Origin: Rostratula benghalensis
Lineage: Eukaryota > Chordata > Aves > Charadriiformes > Rostratulidae
NCBI GenBank assembly: GCA_013399305.1
Contig: VXAI01000049.1
Span: 457,395-521,394 of the forward strand
Reading direction: 5' to 3'
DNA: 64,000 nt
A program made the position numbers and the translations under genes. Positions 47,968 through 60,800 of the stretch are shown here, piece by piece (position 1 is the stretch's first letter; each line of letters begins with the position of its first letter). The notes under the pieces were generated by a model. That model did not search any database. It had not been told where the DNA came from and saw only the letters and a list, made by a program, of their open reading frames with translations.

Positions 47968-50900
47968 GGCAAGCTAAATCTGCTTGCCATTTAACAACTT
48001 TTCCCTGTTCCCTTAGAGAACAGCTTCTTAGCTCTTAAGGAAATAGACAAAGACTTCACTAGTAATATGCTGCTATGTACCAAATTGTTCATGTAATGTG
48101 CTGCTAAGGATGACTTGAGTGGTTTCTGTGCAGCACTTAACATTGTGTAAATGAAGTACTTACTCTGTTTTAGGTAATGTTGAAATCTTACTGCCTGACT
48201 GTTGCTTTAAACCATTTAAAGGCAGAAGCCTTTGAGATGCAGTGGCTTCCTGAGGCTGCCTGGAGTGTCTCTAGTGCTGCTGGAATTCCTCTTTAGACAC
48301 AAGAATGCAGAGGGTATGTGGAGAGCAAGGATCCTGTTTAGGACAGAGAAGGAATTGCATCCAAAGGTGCATTTCTGGGACTCTTTCTAACTCCCCTCAT
48401 CTTATAAAGCATAAGGTATCTATGTTTTTGACTAAATGCTAGTGTTCTTTCTGAACTTTAGTATATCCACTTACACTCACTGTAGTAAGAGAAGTACAAT
48501 TTTGTTCCTAAACAAACTCAAGGTTAAAAAGGAATTCAAAGTGTAAGTGCTTCTGAGCAAGGAACTTGCAACTGAACTGCTGCTTTCTGAGAGCTGCTGC
48601 TCACGCTGTGTGTGTGAAGTGTGGGTCTACGGAAGCTGAAGGCTCAGGAAGGCTGCAGTCCTGTGAGTGAGTACAGCAGATTTAAATGTGCTTAATGGCT
48701 TTACATGTGGGGGTTTTATTGTAAACTGTATTGGCAGTGGTGGTTGAGTGCAGGTGAGTCAGTCACTGGGTGAGGTGTCTGTGACTTGCTCTGCTTTTGC
48801 AGGGCAATTACATTGGAGAGAACTGAGTTTCTACTGCCTTCAACACAAATCTGTCTCCTCTAGCTCAGATCTCATTCCAGTTTTGTTATGAGGCTGAGAA
48901 GAAGGTATGTGAAGGCAGAGGTGTCTAAAAATGGATAGGGAAAACTAGAGCAAATCTGCAGTCTGTAGTGGCTCTGGGAAGGTTGGTGCTGATAGGCTTT
49001 CAGAGGATTGCAAAGTCATTACTGGAGTAATTCTGGGTATTTCCACTTAGGTCACTATTACTGTGGCAGCCCCGGAGAAGCTCCTCATGAACAATAGAAC
49101 AGTAATGACAGTGAAGTACACTTGGTGTGGGATGTTTTGCTGTTTGAGTCTTGAGACAAGTGGCTACTGATAGGAGAAGCACTAGGTCTGTTTCTACAGC
49201 ACCACTAGAAGCCAGCCCCAGCAAGGTAATGGAGATGATGTTGGTTTATTGCTGGTGGGGATGGCCTGTTTGAGCAAAACCTTGAAATAAACCTGTGCAA
49301 ATACTGGATGGGAGATTTTTGTGGTGGTTTCTTTCCTCTCTTCCTACCCCCTGGAAAGAAAGGAGTAGGAGTAGGCCTAGAACCTGGCAACAACTTTGTT
49401 CTTACCCTAAATATTTTTTTAAACATGCTACATAAATAAACTGCTAAGTCCTGTCTTCAGATCAGAAACTTTGAAGAGAGTGCAAAATTCTGAATTGCCA
49501 CTGCAGTTTGTGTGCTCTTTCCTAGAGCAGGAACATTCTACCTCTATTTGAAGATGGTTTTTCTACCACTGGTTTTAGTTTCTTTATCTTTCATGCTAAA
49601 GGTAGTTATTTTGTGAGGACTTAGATGGCAAATAGCTGCAAGCCTTTTGTATTTTTTTTCCGTGTATCAGTATAGAAAAGAGGGAAAAACCTTGAATCCT
49701 GGGAGAAGGTGTGTGATTGTCGCTGCTGTGCCTGTTCTCAGTTGTGAGGGCATGTGCAGATAGTTTCTGTCCTTTCCCCTTGTCCTTACCCTCCATGGGA
49801 ATGCAAAAGGAAGCAGAAACCTTGTGGAGTAGTTGCTTAGTGCCACAGCTGTTTCTTGAAAAGCCTGTGAGTTATAGCACTGGAGAGTGTGTGTGTGTGC
49901 CCATGTGCAAAGGAACTTCCCTGCCCCAGTCCTGGTTCAGTGATCATTAGGGAACTACTGCTGGTGGAGAGTAGGGGTTTGAAACTTAAGTTTTTCAGCC
50001 TTTGAAAGCCAAGAAAGTCATTCTTCCCCTGTGTTGGCAGCCACGGAACCTGCCTGCCCCCCTCCATCGGTGGGAGGGAAGCCCTGTGGGCGGGGGGCTG
50101 CTGTGCCCACACCCAGGTGCAGGCTGTTACCCGGGGTGGCAGGTTCAGGGTGTGTGGGCAGCACCTGTGGTGCCATGTGTCCTACACAGCTCTGCAGAGA
50201 GCTCCTGCCTTCACCTCCCAGCACCGATCCTCATCTCCCCGGGATCTTCAGAGAGATCGGACACTGTGTCTGCCCCCGTGGAAAAGGGTGAGTGGTCTGG
50301 CTGCTGATCTGCTCCTTTGGGCTGGGGGGGGGGTGGTGGAACTGGTGTCCTGCTCTCTCCTCCGGTACCAGAAGGAAAGCTGGAGGGAGGAGCAGGACAG
50401 GGCTGTAGCCTGGGACTGCAGTTTTCTGTCTGGGTGCTGCTAAAGCCAATGGGAGAAGCAAAGGCCCTGGGTGCTCCTGCACACAGACTGGGGTGAAGAA
50501 TGTTTCTTTTGTTGCTCCCTTACCTTTTCCTTGCTTCTTGTGCAGCTGATTGCTACTTTAAAAATCCCCACAAAATCTTTCCTAGTGTTTCTGGCTTTTG
50601 TTGTTTGCATTCTAGGGAACAGATTTCCAATAATCCTGAATATGTGTTTGGTTTGACTCCATCCTCCCTGTCATGTGCCACTGGTCTTTAACCTTCCTAA
50701 AGACATGGCCTTGGTCAAGCAGGGCCCTGCTGTTGGGCTGCTTGCTTTCAGTGGGGCTTTTCTGCTGGGTGAAGTCTCTAGAAGGGGGTTCAGGGTGGTG
50801 AAGGGGGCTTTAGTGTGGTGTTGGACGTGTAAAAGCTTGTTCAGGAACAGCAGGTTCCTGGTAACCCAGAAGAAGGGGAAAGGAGGTGGCCCTGTCACTC

Positions 50901-52159
50901 ACCTTGGGCTCTTCTGGGTGGCATTAATGCCCCCAGTGCCGTGTGGGTCCTGGGCATGGGGCTGGTTCTGAGGAATCACAAGTGCCTTGGGCTTGTCAAA
51001 GGGCTGTTGGGAGACTGCAGTAGCACACAGAAATGGAGGAACTGGTCTGGAAAGTGGTGACGTGGTCTTTTTTTTTCAATGAAAGCACGTGGGGAAAGTT
51101 TTTTTGGGCTACTGCAGTGGTTGGGGGAGCAGCTACTGAGGTTGCTGGGAACACGATTCCACTGGTGCTGCTGTTTCTCTTGTGCTTTTCTTGGGGAGGC
51201 TGACGTTGAAATTTAAATGCTGCAAGTTGAGCCTGAGGTCTGGTGTGTGCAGCAGGACACAGACCTGCTGTGAGTGAGCACGACGGACCCATAGGGTGCT
51301 AAATGGGAGAGTGGTCGTTCCTCTCTGTTTTCATGATTATTCAGAAGGCTTTGTAATAGATCACTGACTTGCACATCCCCTAAACCACTGCAGTGAAGGC
51401 CTGGGGTAGAACTTGAATCCCTTCCCATCTGGGGCTGCTCCTTCCCCTGGGCACCGGGCGGGGTGGGCAGGGGCCGGACTCCTCCCGCTGCGCCAAGCAG
51501 CAAGGCCAGCGAGTGACGTCCTGGTCATGGGGACCTAATGGTGGCGCTTGTTTTGTTTGTCCCCTTGTTGCTGGGGTTTAGAAAAAGCCACAGTTTGAGG
51601 CTGGTATGCACAAGGACAGGGAAGAATGGTAGGACAGAGTGAAACCGGTGGTTATTTGAGTGGGTTCTGTTTATCTTTGAGCTGTTGTGGCCCTCGGTGG
51701 GTCTGGTGAGTAGGTGGCACTGCTTTACGCTAAATCCGTGCTCACAGGAGTTTACTGAAAATTCAATAGTTTTGCTTTATTTAAAATGTTCTTTATTTAA
51801 AGAAGAATTTTCTTTAGTTTAGAATGAAAAACTACAATCTGTAATTTTAAATTATTTTTTTTTCAGGTTGAGAGAGCGAGAGGCCAGAACACCAGCTCTG
51901 TCTTCTGCAATGGGGTTTGTCTTTTAAAAGGAGCGGCTCCAGGAGCAAGGCAGGAGAATGAGAACGGGCACGATGCCATTGGATCCTGAACTGCGCTGTC
52001 GGCTTCCCTAGCACAGGTACATCGCTTGCTTACTGAACAAATCACTGGAAACCTAAGCCCAAGTCTCTGCTGGTACTTGCATAAAATGGCATTTTTTTTG
52101 AGTATCCTCTCTGCAGTTCTGAGCTCCCTAAGGGATGTTTCAGACAGAAGTTCCACTGC

Positions 52160-52243
52160 AGGTAGTCTGAAGTGGTTCAGTTTGTGGTTGGACAAGGTGA
52201 TCACTTTAGGTCCCTTCCACCCCAACCCTTCTGTTCTAAGGCT
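52160..52243 (+). mobile_element. Decayed CR1 LINE 3' end (sense)
   Basis: GTGGTTGGACAAGGTGATCA, then CTTTAGGTCCCTTCCACCCC and AACCCTTCTGTTCTAAGG, follow the CR1 3' terminus pattern. The match is short and diverged. Confidence 0.6.
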
Positions 52244-52609
52244 TGAAAGAAATGGGCTGAAGCTACTTGAGATTTTTTTTTTTTAAGCCCTGTTTACAAA
52301 CTGGATTTCTTTGCTCCCCTTTAGAACACCTGGGTAAAAATGCAATGGAGGAGCATTTACAGCCTTTTTCAGCTGTGAAAGCCTGGTACCTGGCTGCCAG
52401 TGCCCAGAACGTGGTCCTGGAACAACTTCAGGAGCCGTAGAAACTTCCCTGTCATTACTCACGAGCACGTGGGCTACTTTGTATGGCAAGCATTCTTACT
52501 TGTTGGATTAAAATGGGAGATTGTGTATTAAAAACCTCCTGCCAGGCAGACAGACCGGCTTGCCTTGTTCTGGCGTCCTTCCTCTTCTGCTGTGCAGCTT
52601 CAGCAGCCT

Positions 52610-52635
52610 TCCTCCTCCTCCTCCTCCTCCTCCTC
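52610..52635 (+). repeat. (CTC)n microsatellite
   Basis: Eight to nine CTC units in a row. Confidence 0.9.
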
Positions 52636-52964
52636 AGCCTGGAGGGCAGCCCTGGGCCCTGTCCCGTGGGAGGAAACGCGTTTAGAACAAACACGGTGAC
52701 TGCACTGGGCCAAGAGTAAATCCTTTCCCTTGTTGTGTGACTCAGACATGCAATTATTTTATTATTATGAAGCCCTTAATTGCAGTGTTTGGGGCTCTCA
52801 CAGCCGCGTATCTCGCGTGCCCTGTGGGCCCTGCCTGTGTGACCATTCTGCTGCTGCCTTCTTCCACTCCCCAGTCACTCCCAGTGCTGGACAGCTACTG
52901 GGTTTAGCTTTGCATGGCTGGGTTTGCTTTTTTTTTTTTTTTTTGTTTTTTAACACAGAACATA

Positions 52965-54634
52965 CAATTGTGAGCTTATAAATTCTTTATTGAAAAATAC
53001 ACTTGCAGTATTTTCATACAAAGTAATGTAAATGGTATGGAGTAACAAGAATTGTCTGACAATTTCATAAATAATTTACAGAAACATCTACACAATTTCT
53101 TGACTTCAGCCTGTTTGTTATGCAGGTAACAACGAACAATGGTTTTATTTTAATTTAATTCAATTTACAGTGGAATTAAGTTCTAAATTTTGCCATTATT
53201 CAGAGGAGCAGGAATGACTGAAAACACAGAGCTTTTAACTTTTGCTTCCTTATAGAAAAATTTCCAGAATCTGAGTGTGTCCCTGGTGTGTCAGCCACTG
53301 GAGAGGAGGACCCTGGTGATCTGCACCCGCTGTTGGTGTGTTTAACACTTTCCTGGTGAGTCTGGTGTTGTGCAACTATTCCAAGTGAAAGCCAAGGCTA
53401 AGTCCAATGCGTGCCCCACTTTCTTATCCTGTGAGCAGGGGAGAGGCGTCTCCCAGGCAGCCTGATTTGTCCTTTAAAAAGCCAAAAGCAACCCCACCCC
53501 TGTCCTTTAAAAACAAAGCCAAAAGCTACTCTGTGTTCCAAGAGCTGGGCACTGCCCTCCTTCGCTGAGCGAGAGAGGTGCCCGCTTCCTGACTCTCAAG
53601 AAAAGCCATCTGAAAAAAGAAACCCCATTACAAGTGTATAAAATTCCTTGGAGAAAGCAAACAGCCCAAGCTTCCTGCCTTCGTTGCTGCACGGACACCG
53701 AGGGAAAATGCATTCTTAATGCCGTGGGCTGAAGAGGGGAGCTATGGGATGGCAATTTGGGAATAAATACAAAAGTCAAATTGCTTCAATACAGAAAGAC
53801 ATCTGAAATTGGCCTTTGAAAAAAAAATAATATTCACATTTAGAAAGTGCCATTGCAAATATACAGCAAAACTCCTCACCTGCCTTAAAAAGGACGCTTC
53901 CCAGCCCTATGAGAAGCGCCACCTTTGGAAGGCCAGGTCACTTGAACCCTTTGCACAGCTCAAACAACGTTCTCTGCCTTTACACAGCCAGTGCCCAAAC
54001 GTTCCAGCAAAAGAAGGTGGTGGTTGTGAGGGGCACACGAACCATCCCGGGAATGGGAAGGAGCCCTTCAGACAGCTTCCTTCAGGGATGAGAGAGAATT
54101 CCTGTCAGCCCTTCCCAAGCAGAGCTGGACTGCCCTGGGACGTTACTCCTAAGTCATTGTTTTTGTGGAGGCCGTTGCTGTAAGAGCCAGGACGTGTTGG
54201 GACAGCGCTCCCCTGGCTCTGAGAGGGGTGACTTCCTCATCCAGTCCAAAGATGACACTGGCAAAGCAGCGACAGACACAGGCTGTTAGAGCAAAGGGTG
54301 TAAATACCTGTTGCACTGTGGAAAGCTGTATGAGGGATGAGTTCTCTAAGCACCAAAAAGCTCTTCTTTCTGAAGCCAAAGCCTGGAGAGGGAAGGCGGC
54401 CTGTGATCAGCTTCGCTGTGGCAGGGAGCTGGGTGGCAGGGTTTGAAGCGTGGCCTTGCTGTCCCGGGCACCGTGGGAGACTCCTCTTGCCCCTTCTGAT
54501 GGGTACAAAGGCTCAGCACAGTCTGGCAGGAGAGGTGATGGGACAGAGGACACTGGCAGAGGCCTGGTGACCCCGCGGGATGGGCTGTGTGCCCGGCCCA
54601 GCAGCGAGGGAGCAGCCGTGCTGGAAGGAGAGAG
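52965..54634 (-). other. RBL2: RBL2 3' UTR
   Basis: This runs from the stop codon at 54635 down to an AATAAA on the - strand at 52986-52991. The AT-rich last 250 bases are typical of a transcript end. The start of the feature (cleavage point) is estimated as about 20 bases past the signal. Open frames within it are incidental. Confidence 0.75.
52986..52991 (-). terminator. RBL2: RBL2 poly(A) signal
   Basis: TTTATT on the + strand is AATAAA on the - strand. It is the first canonical signal reached before the intergenic spacer and is followed by T/G-containing sequence. Confidence 0.65.
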
Positions 54635-54805
54635 TCAGTGAGAGCCTCTGTCGTTGGCTACGTCCTGCAGTCGTCTTAGCAGAGCCGTGTGGTTCTCCTG
54701 GCAGATCCGCTTGGCTGGGGCCTCAGCACCATCTTCCAAGAGAATGCCTCGCTTCTTCGTTGGAGTTTCTCCAGTCCTAACCATGCTGTTAATTTCCTTT
54801 AGCCT
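54635..54805 (-). CDS. RBL2: RBL2 last coding exon (visible residues 690-745, stop)
   Basis: Acceptor CTCTCCAG. It encodes RLKEINSMVRTGETPTKKRG, ILLEDGAEAPAKRICQENHT and ALLRRLQDVANDRGSH, then TGA. It contains a TPTKKR CDK-site/basic cluster and the conserved extreme C terminus. Confidence 0.96.
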   Translation of the reverse strand, partial: RLKEINSMVRTGETPTKKRGILLEDGAEAPAKRICQENHTALLRRLQDVANDRGSH

Positions 54806-57800
54806 CTGGAGAGAGGAGGGGCGGGGGGAAGTGGAATTCTCTCTCGTTATTGTGGCTAAGTATAAAGTGAACTTAAATAAAAGTACCTAAGTATAAAGTA
54901 TACTTTATCACCTGAGAATAAAGTGAACTTTTGCTAATTGCATCGGAGTGGGAAGAGCTATGCTTTATTTCTGGACACGGCTACTGTGCAAAGCTCTTCC
55001 TGTGACAGAGCTGTCACCTTCTCAATCACTGTGCTGTGCTTTCCGTTACAGGTGTACTGAGACTCCTACACCCCAGCAAGCTCCTTGTACCTCCCACCCA
55101 CAGCCACGACGCCTGTCCTGCACCACGGGTGCAACACCTCCTGCCCGGAGTGGAGGTGCTTCTGAGGGAAGATCTCTGCTTCTTTCCCAGGAGATGAGAG
55201 GATCCAGCCCGGTACACCCCCCCTGGGTAAGTCCTCTCAGCTTTAGAGCCGTTTGGAGGTTTTCCCCACGGGGTGGGAAAGAGCACTCAAGGTTCTGCTC
55301 TTCCAGCAGTTTCCCAGCCCAGGTAACCCCTCTGGGACCTTTGCCATGTGCCCCCACTCCCCCAGTCTCTCCTGTGTATGGGTACAAACAGTACCTTCTA
55401 CACGTACACAGTCAGCTCAGACACCTAATTGCTGTACAGCTACTCAGGTACCGGACCTGGCAGGCTGTGAGAAAGTACAGGTTAAACAATGTAAACAGAA
55501 AGGTGTGTTGCACAACCTTCTCTGCCCTCACAGCCTAAAAGAAAAGGTTAGAATGAAGGATTTACAAAAGCCAACTTTAACCCCCTGTTATCTCACCTTC
55601 GATGGGCTGCTGCTGAAATAATAGAATATTTTCTCTCGAGGGGAGAGGGCGGCCTCGTTTTTGTGTGGTGAGATGTAGACTGGGTGATTCTGGGAGAGCT
55701 GGACTCTGCGGGGGGAGCCCATCCTTACGAAGGGGTAGGGCGAGAGCGGAGGAGAATCCAACTGCTCAGAGAAAAGGGAAATCACCAGCAGTTATACCTG
55801 ATCTCGGGGGGGTGTGACTGCAGCGAGCCTTTCCTCAGCTGCTCACCCTGAACACAGTTTACTTCCCTTCCAGGGACCCCATCCCGGACTCACAGCCAAA
55901 TTTTGCCAGATTAGTACTGTTTTTTAAATTCACTTTTCTAGCCCTGTCTGAGGCTGGCAGATGGCATTGCTCAGGGCCATGTGTTTTGTAGAGGAGGAAA
56001 CTGCAAACAGGCATCGAAAATAGTATTTTAGCAGCAGAGATTGTCCTTCAGGTGAAATCACTGCCGTAGAAATACAGTCCCCTGACTGAGCTTGCGGTGG
56101 GGTGAGCCGGGAGCGCTTCACTGCTCCCAGGGCGAAACAAGGATCACCTGACTCCTGAACAGCACAGACTGTGACTTACCGTGTTTGAAGTGTACTTGAG
56201 GGCAAACTCTTTGATCTGCTCGATGTAGATGTTGTTGTAGAACTGTATGAGGTCCCCTCGCTCCTCCTCCTCGGTGTCGCTGTTGGCCCCCGTCAGCCGG
56301 GTGGGGGTGGGGGGGGCGCTGCCGGGGTGGGGGATGGGCAGGGTGCTGCTGGAGCGCATCACCGGGCTGGAGTCCCTGCTGCCTGCGGGGACAGGGCAGC
56401 GCTGTCACCCCCTGCTGCGGAACACCCTCCCCTCCCTTCAGCCCAGCCCCACAGGGGCTTAGACTGTGGGACAGTGACCACCGCGAGCCCGGGGTCAGGG
56501 ACAGCAGGGTTCATTTTATTCCCTTGGCAAAAAAAATGATTTCCTTACCAAAACAAACCAGCAGTGTGTTGGTAAGGACCAGCAAACTGCTGAGTAGGTG
56601 AACAGCCACACACCTGGGATGGCTAACTTCTCACTGCAGGAACTGCAAGTGGCTCTTCTCTCTGAGCTGAGTTTCACCCCAACATAAGCAGAGCTACAAA
56701 CTCTGTTTTTCAGGCGTTTGTGCTGTACTTTTAACAGTAGCTCACTCCTGTTGCCAGCTGGCACAGTTGCACAGAGGGAGCAGCACTCCTTTGCAGCCAG
56801 CAGTAGAAATATTTGGCTTGGTAATACTTCCTGCTGGTTTAATGTGGGAAGTTGCAAAATACTTATCTTATTTTTTAACTCCCTTCCCTTCCAGCTCTGC
56901 GTGACAGAAAACCTTAATACCTGCTGTTTGTACCCGTTAAGCCATGGTGGCCAGCTCTGCCAGGAGGTGGTGGGTTCAAGACTCTCCCAGTGAGATATTA
57001 AGCTTGAGTTCTAGCAACTCGTAGGTGTTATCACCTTATCAGTCTTAATTGTGTCCAAGGTGACCAAAGAAGGAACTGCTTGGGGGTGGGACGACACAAA
57101 ATCCAACCAGGGAGGTGGAATTAAGGACAAGCACCTGGAGTTTGGAATCACTCACTTCTTTCCTTGCTTTTCTCTTTGCCTCTGTCCATGGGTGAGCTCT
57201 GGTGGCTGCCGCTGTCACTGCTGCCCGAGCGGCGCCGGCACCGGCCCTTTATCAGGACACTGCGATAGACCTGCGGGGACACGGGTGTGGAGGGAGGTGA
57301 TGGGGTGTGCGGGGACACCACTCCAAAATGCAGGTTGTTGTGCAGAAACTTCACTGTAACATCAAACTGCAGGGGCAGTACAGCCTCCCAAGAGGAGTGT
57401 TACCCAGTAGGCACCGCCTCCTGGGGTTTGAGTGAAGAAATTCTCTGGTTTAGGTACAGTTTAGTATAAAAACCTTGCAGGAGGTTGGAGAGGACTGCTG
57501 TCTTTCGAGGAGAATGGCTCAAGCTGTTCATTTGCTGTTAAACATCACTGCCAGGAGTGATCCCTTTACAACTGAACTAAGGCATTTAATGAAGCGGGTG
57601 CTGCGCCTGTACTCACGTGACTCTTGGCCTGCGGCTGTGTGCGGTAGCAGCGCATGATGTTCTGGAATGATGTGTCCTCCTTAGTAACCTGAGGGGAGAA
57701 GAGGAGAAAAGCTTCACAGTTTTGTTGTGGGCTTTTGTTTGTCTGTCTGGGGGTTGTTGTGGGTGGTGTTTGGTTGGGGTTTTTTGAAGAAGTGTAATGT

Positions 57801-60800
57801 TTGGGTCTGTTATTTCTGTATCGCCCTTACCTTAGCCATGACGTAGATGGCACACATCAGCAGCTGATCCAGGTGTCTGTCCATCATGATTTCAGGGCAG
57901 TGCACCAAGGAGTACTCAAAACACGTCCAGATCTTTTTCCGCAGCTCCTCGGGTATGTCCAGTTTGACGCAGAGGTCTCGCAGGCGGACGCTGGCTAAAT
58001 GGTAGACCTGTGGAAAGGCAGGCTGTGCTCAGGGCCACAGCAGTGCTGCTCGTGGAGACAGTACCTCAGGTGGGTACAACTTGGACAGATGAAAAGCCAA
58101 AAGAAGTGGAAAAAGTGAAACTGAGACATTGTAAGAAGACACAGGCACTCTCAGTACGGGTGTTGATGCTACGGGAGCGCTTGGTTGAAGCTTAAATTCT
58201 GAGTTATCCTGAGTGCAGGCAGAGTGTGTAGCCCACAGAAACCACTGCACTGAATAATGGAATAATAAACCAGAACATCTCAAAGATTAATTTCTTTCTT
58301 TAAAAAGAGCCTTGAAGAAAATGGACACCTTTAAGTACCTGCTGGCCAAGGACATACCCTACCTCAGAGTTCATGGTGGCTGTGGTGAGCCTGCTCCTTT
58401 GTGAGCAGAGTCCGAGTGACAACACCTCCTAGTGAGAAGCTGCCTGAGCAAGAAAACTACTCTCCAGGTATGTGTATGAACGGAGGGTGGAGGTTAACTT
58501 TGAACATTCTCTTCTTGCTACTACTGCCACGTACACCTTTTAGAAGCTGTACCAACACAGACACTAAGCAAAGCCCCAATGAGACTGAACAGTACCTTTC
58601 TGAAGAAGAGGGAAAGCGAGCCCATCTTGCGAGGCCTGACGGCCGCGGGCAAGGGCTGGCTGCGCCGCTGCTCCCCAGGAGAGACCTGAAGAGTGACCTG
58701 GCCCGGGAGCTGCAGCGCTGCCCCGCTCAGCGGGGGGTTCAGGGGACCCGCCAGGGCCTGGGCGCTGAGGGGCTGGATGGGGCCAGGGACGGCCTGAGCC
58801 TGCGCCCCTACGTTCACCTGGACTGGGAAGAAAGTTATTCCTCCGTTTTCATTGGCAATACCTGCAACGTAGGAAAAAAAAAAGAGTGAAATAAGAACAA
58901 GTCGGGAGGGAGGAGGTGTGCCTGTAGTTGTTGTAGGCTTGTTTTCTGTGGCATTTTTAAATAATTCAATAATTCTGTTATTAGTTGCTTGTAACATATA
59001 TATACTATAGTATATTATACAGGGTACTGGTTCATCAAAATACTTTTAACTTGTCGTCATAAGGAGCCAAGAAGATAACAAAATTGAAGTTTTTCATGCT
59101 AATACAAGCTTCATCCCATCCCAGGTGAGGAAGGAAGGGTGACTGAACTTAACTTCATGAAATAGACACTGGCCAGCAGCACGTCCTTGTGCTGTAACGA
59201 GTTCAGTCTCTGACATCTGCTCCTCCATTTATACAATTTTTCCCAGTTATGAATCCTTAAACCTACTTCTCCACGGGCAAGGCACTCCCCTCTCCCGTTC
59301 CCGTGCACTCTGCTGGGAAGGAGCCTGGGCAGTTCTGCAGTCGTTTTTCTCTCACCTTGCACTGGGATGGTCACAGTCTGCCCGTTGTTGGCTGTGACAG
59401 TGGCAGTTGCCACCGTAACCAGTGTCTGTCCGGGCACTGGGGTCACTGACACGGCTTCGGGGTTCACGTTCTGCACCGGCACCGTGTTCACCACCGGCTG
59501 CTGGGAAACCCTGACTGGAGTCCCGCTGTCAGAGCCGCTATCGTTATCAACAAACAGTCGTCTCCTCGTAGGATTGGCTGTAGGAGAACTGTATCTGTCG
59601 TACAGGGTGGTTGGAGACGATGAAAGGCCTGTGGGTACACACACACACACATTTAACTCCCGGTGTTTAATCCCTTATTGTACAAATACATGACAGAAAC
59701 TTAATAAGAACCAAAGGATCCCATGCAAAGCCCTTCAGGGAAGATTTTAAAAAGTTTGTTATGTCTACGTTTGTGGCTCACAGACTGCTGTAAGAGATGA
59801 CTTCATCTCAAATAATGCAATGTTTAATGTGTTTCTAAGCTGATGGATTAGGTTTAATTTTTCCAAAGGAAAAACCTGAAGATTTCCTGTAACTAAGTAC
59901 ACAGGGGAGCTTCTGTTGTGCTGTAACAACAAAGCAAACTGCTCAAGTGCTGCTGGTGAGTACCTAAGTGGTGTGTGTGAATATTCAAGTTACCTGTATG
60001 TCTCTGTAGATGCTGGTCATGCACATCACCTCCTGTTTGTGTTCACAGTATTTTGTTCACACTGCAACAGCCAGTGTGCCACTCTCAGCCATCCGACCTA
60101 CCCTCCTGCATGGCCACAGCCACACCACTTGGAGGTGTGCTTGCCATGAGCTACACCTTGATGCTAAAGCACCTTCTTGCTCCACAGCACTTGTGTTTGG
60201 AACACGAAAGGCAGGGTGTGAGACCCGTCCGTGTGTAGGCACAAAGTCTGTGTGTCCCTGACAACCTCACCTTTTCCCAGCGCTCCGCCTTCAGCACGAA
60301 CCTCGTTTATTCGTCTGGGTGTCAAGGGTGACCCTACCAGGCTGTTCCCAGCAGATCGCTCAAAATACTGCGCTGGCATGACCTGAAACGTTTATGCTTT
60401 TGTTAGTGCCTGTACACACATGGACTGCGAGGCAAATTTTGAAAAGCGATGGCAGAACTGTATGGGACAAGTTAAAAAGGACACTGAGAGAATGCTACAG
60501 TCACTGCGCAGGAATTGTGCTGCTCTAGAAGATGCTGTAAGAATCTGTCTGAGAGTGCAATTAAAAATCTGTGCTTTTTACCACGTTTCTTCTTGCCTGG
60601 TCATCCTTTGCAGCCTGACTGGGCCAAGCCTTCCCTGCTTGTGCCTTGGCTGTTCTGCTCCGCTGGGAGAGAACCCTCTCGCTGCCCCTCTCCGGTTTTG
60701 CTGCCCCTGCAGAGCTGTCCGGGAGCAGGGCAGGGCAGAATCTCCCTCTGCTGCTCAGCTTGTTGGGTGAAACTGAATTCAGGATGTGTAAAGCCACTCC

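Larger units (their letters stand above)
47476..52964. other. Intergenic spacer between AKTIP and RBL2 3' ends
   Basis: A 5.5-kb gap between convergent genes. I see a G/T-rich tract (47877-47967), a run of 10 G near 50325, a decayed CR1 end at about 52160-52243 and a CTC repeat near 52610. The GC-richer part at 50000-51500 has many short overlapping frames on both strands but none with recognisable protein or splice pairs. Confidence 0.55.

Noticed and set aside
54948..55538. 196-codon + strand frame overlapping RBL2
   Set aside because: It runs through the last RBL2 intron on the opposite strand, has no splice context or recognisable product, and conflicts with clear RBL2 exons.
56950..56985. 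tRNA-like B box (GGTTCAAGAC)
   Set aside because: There is no matching A box at the right distance and no acceptor-stem pairing. It lies in an RBL2 intron.
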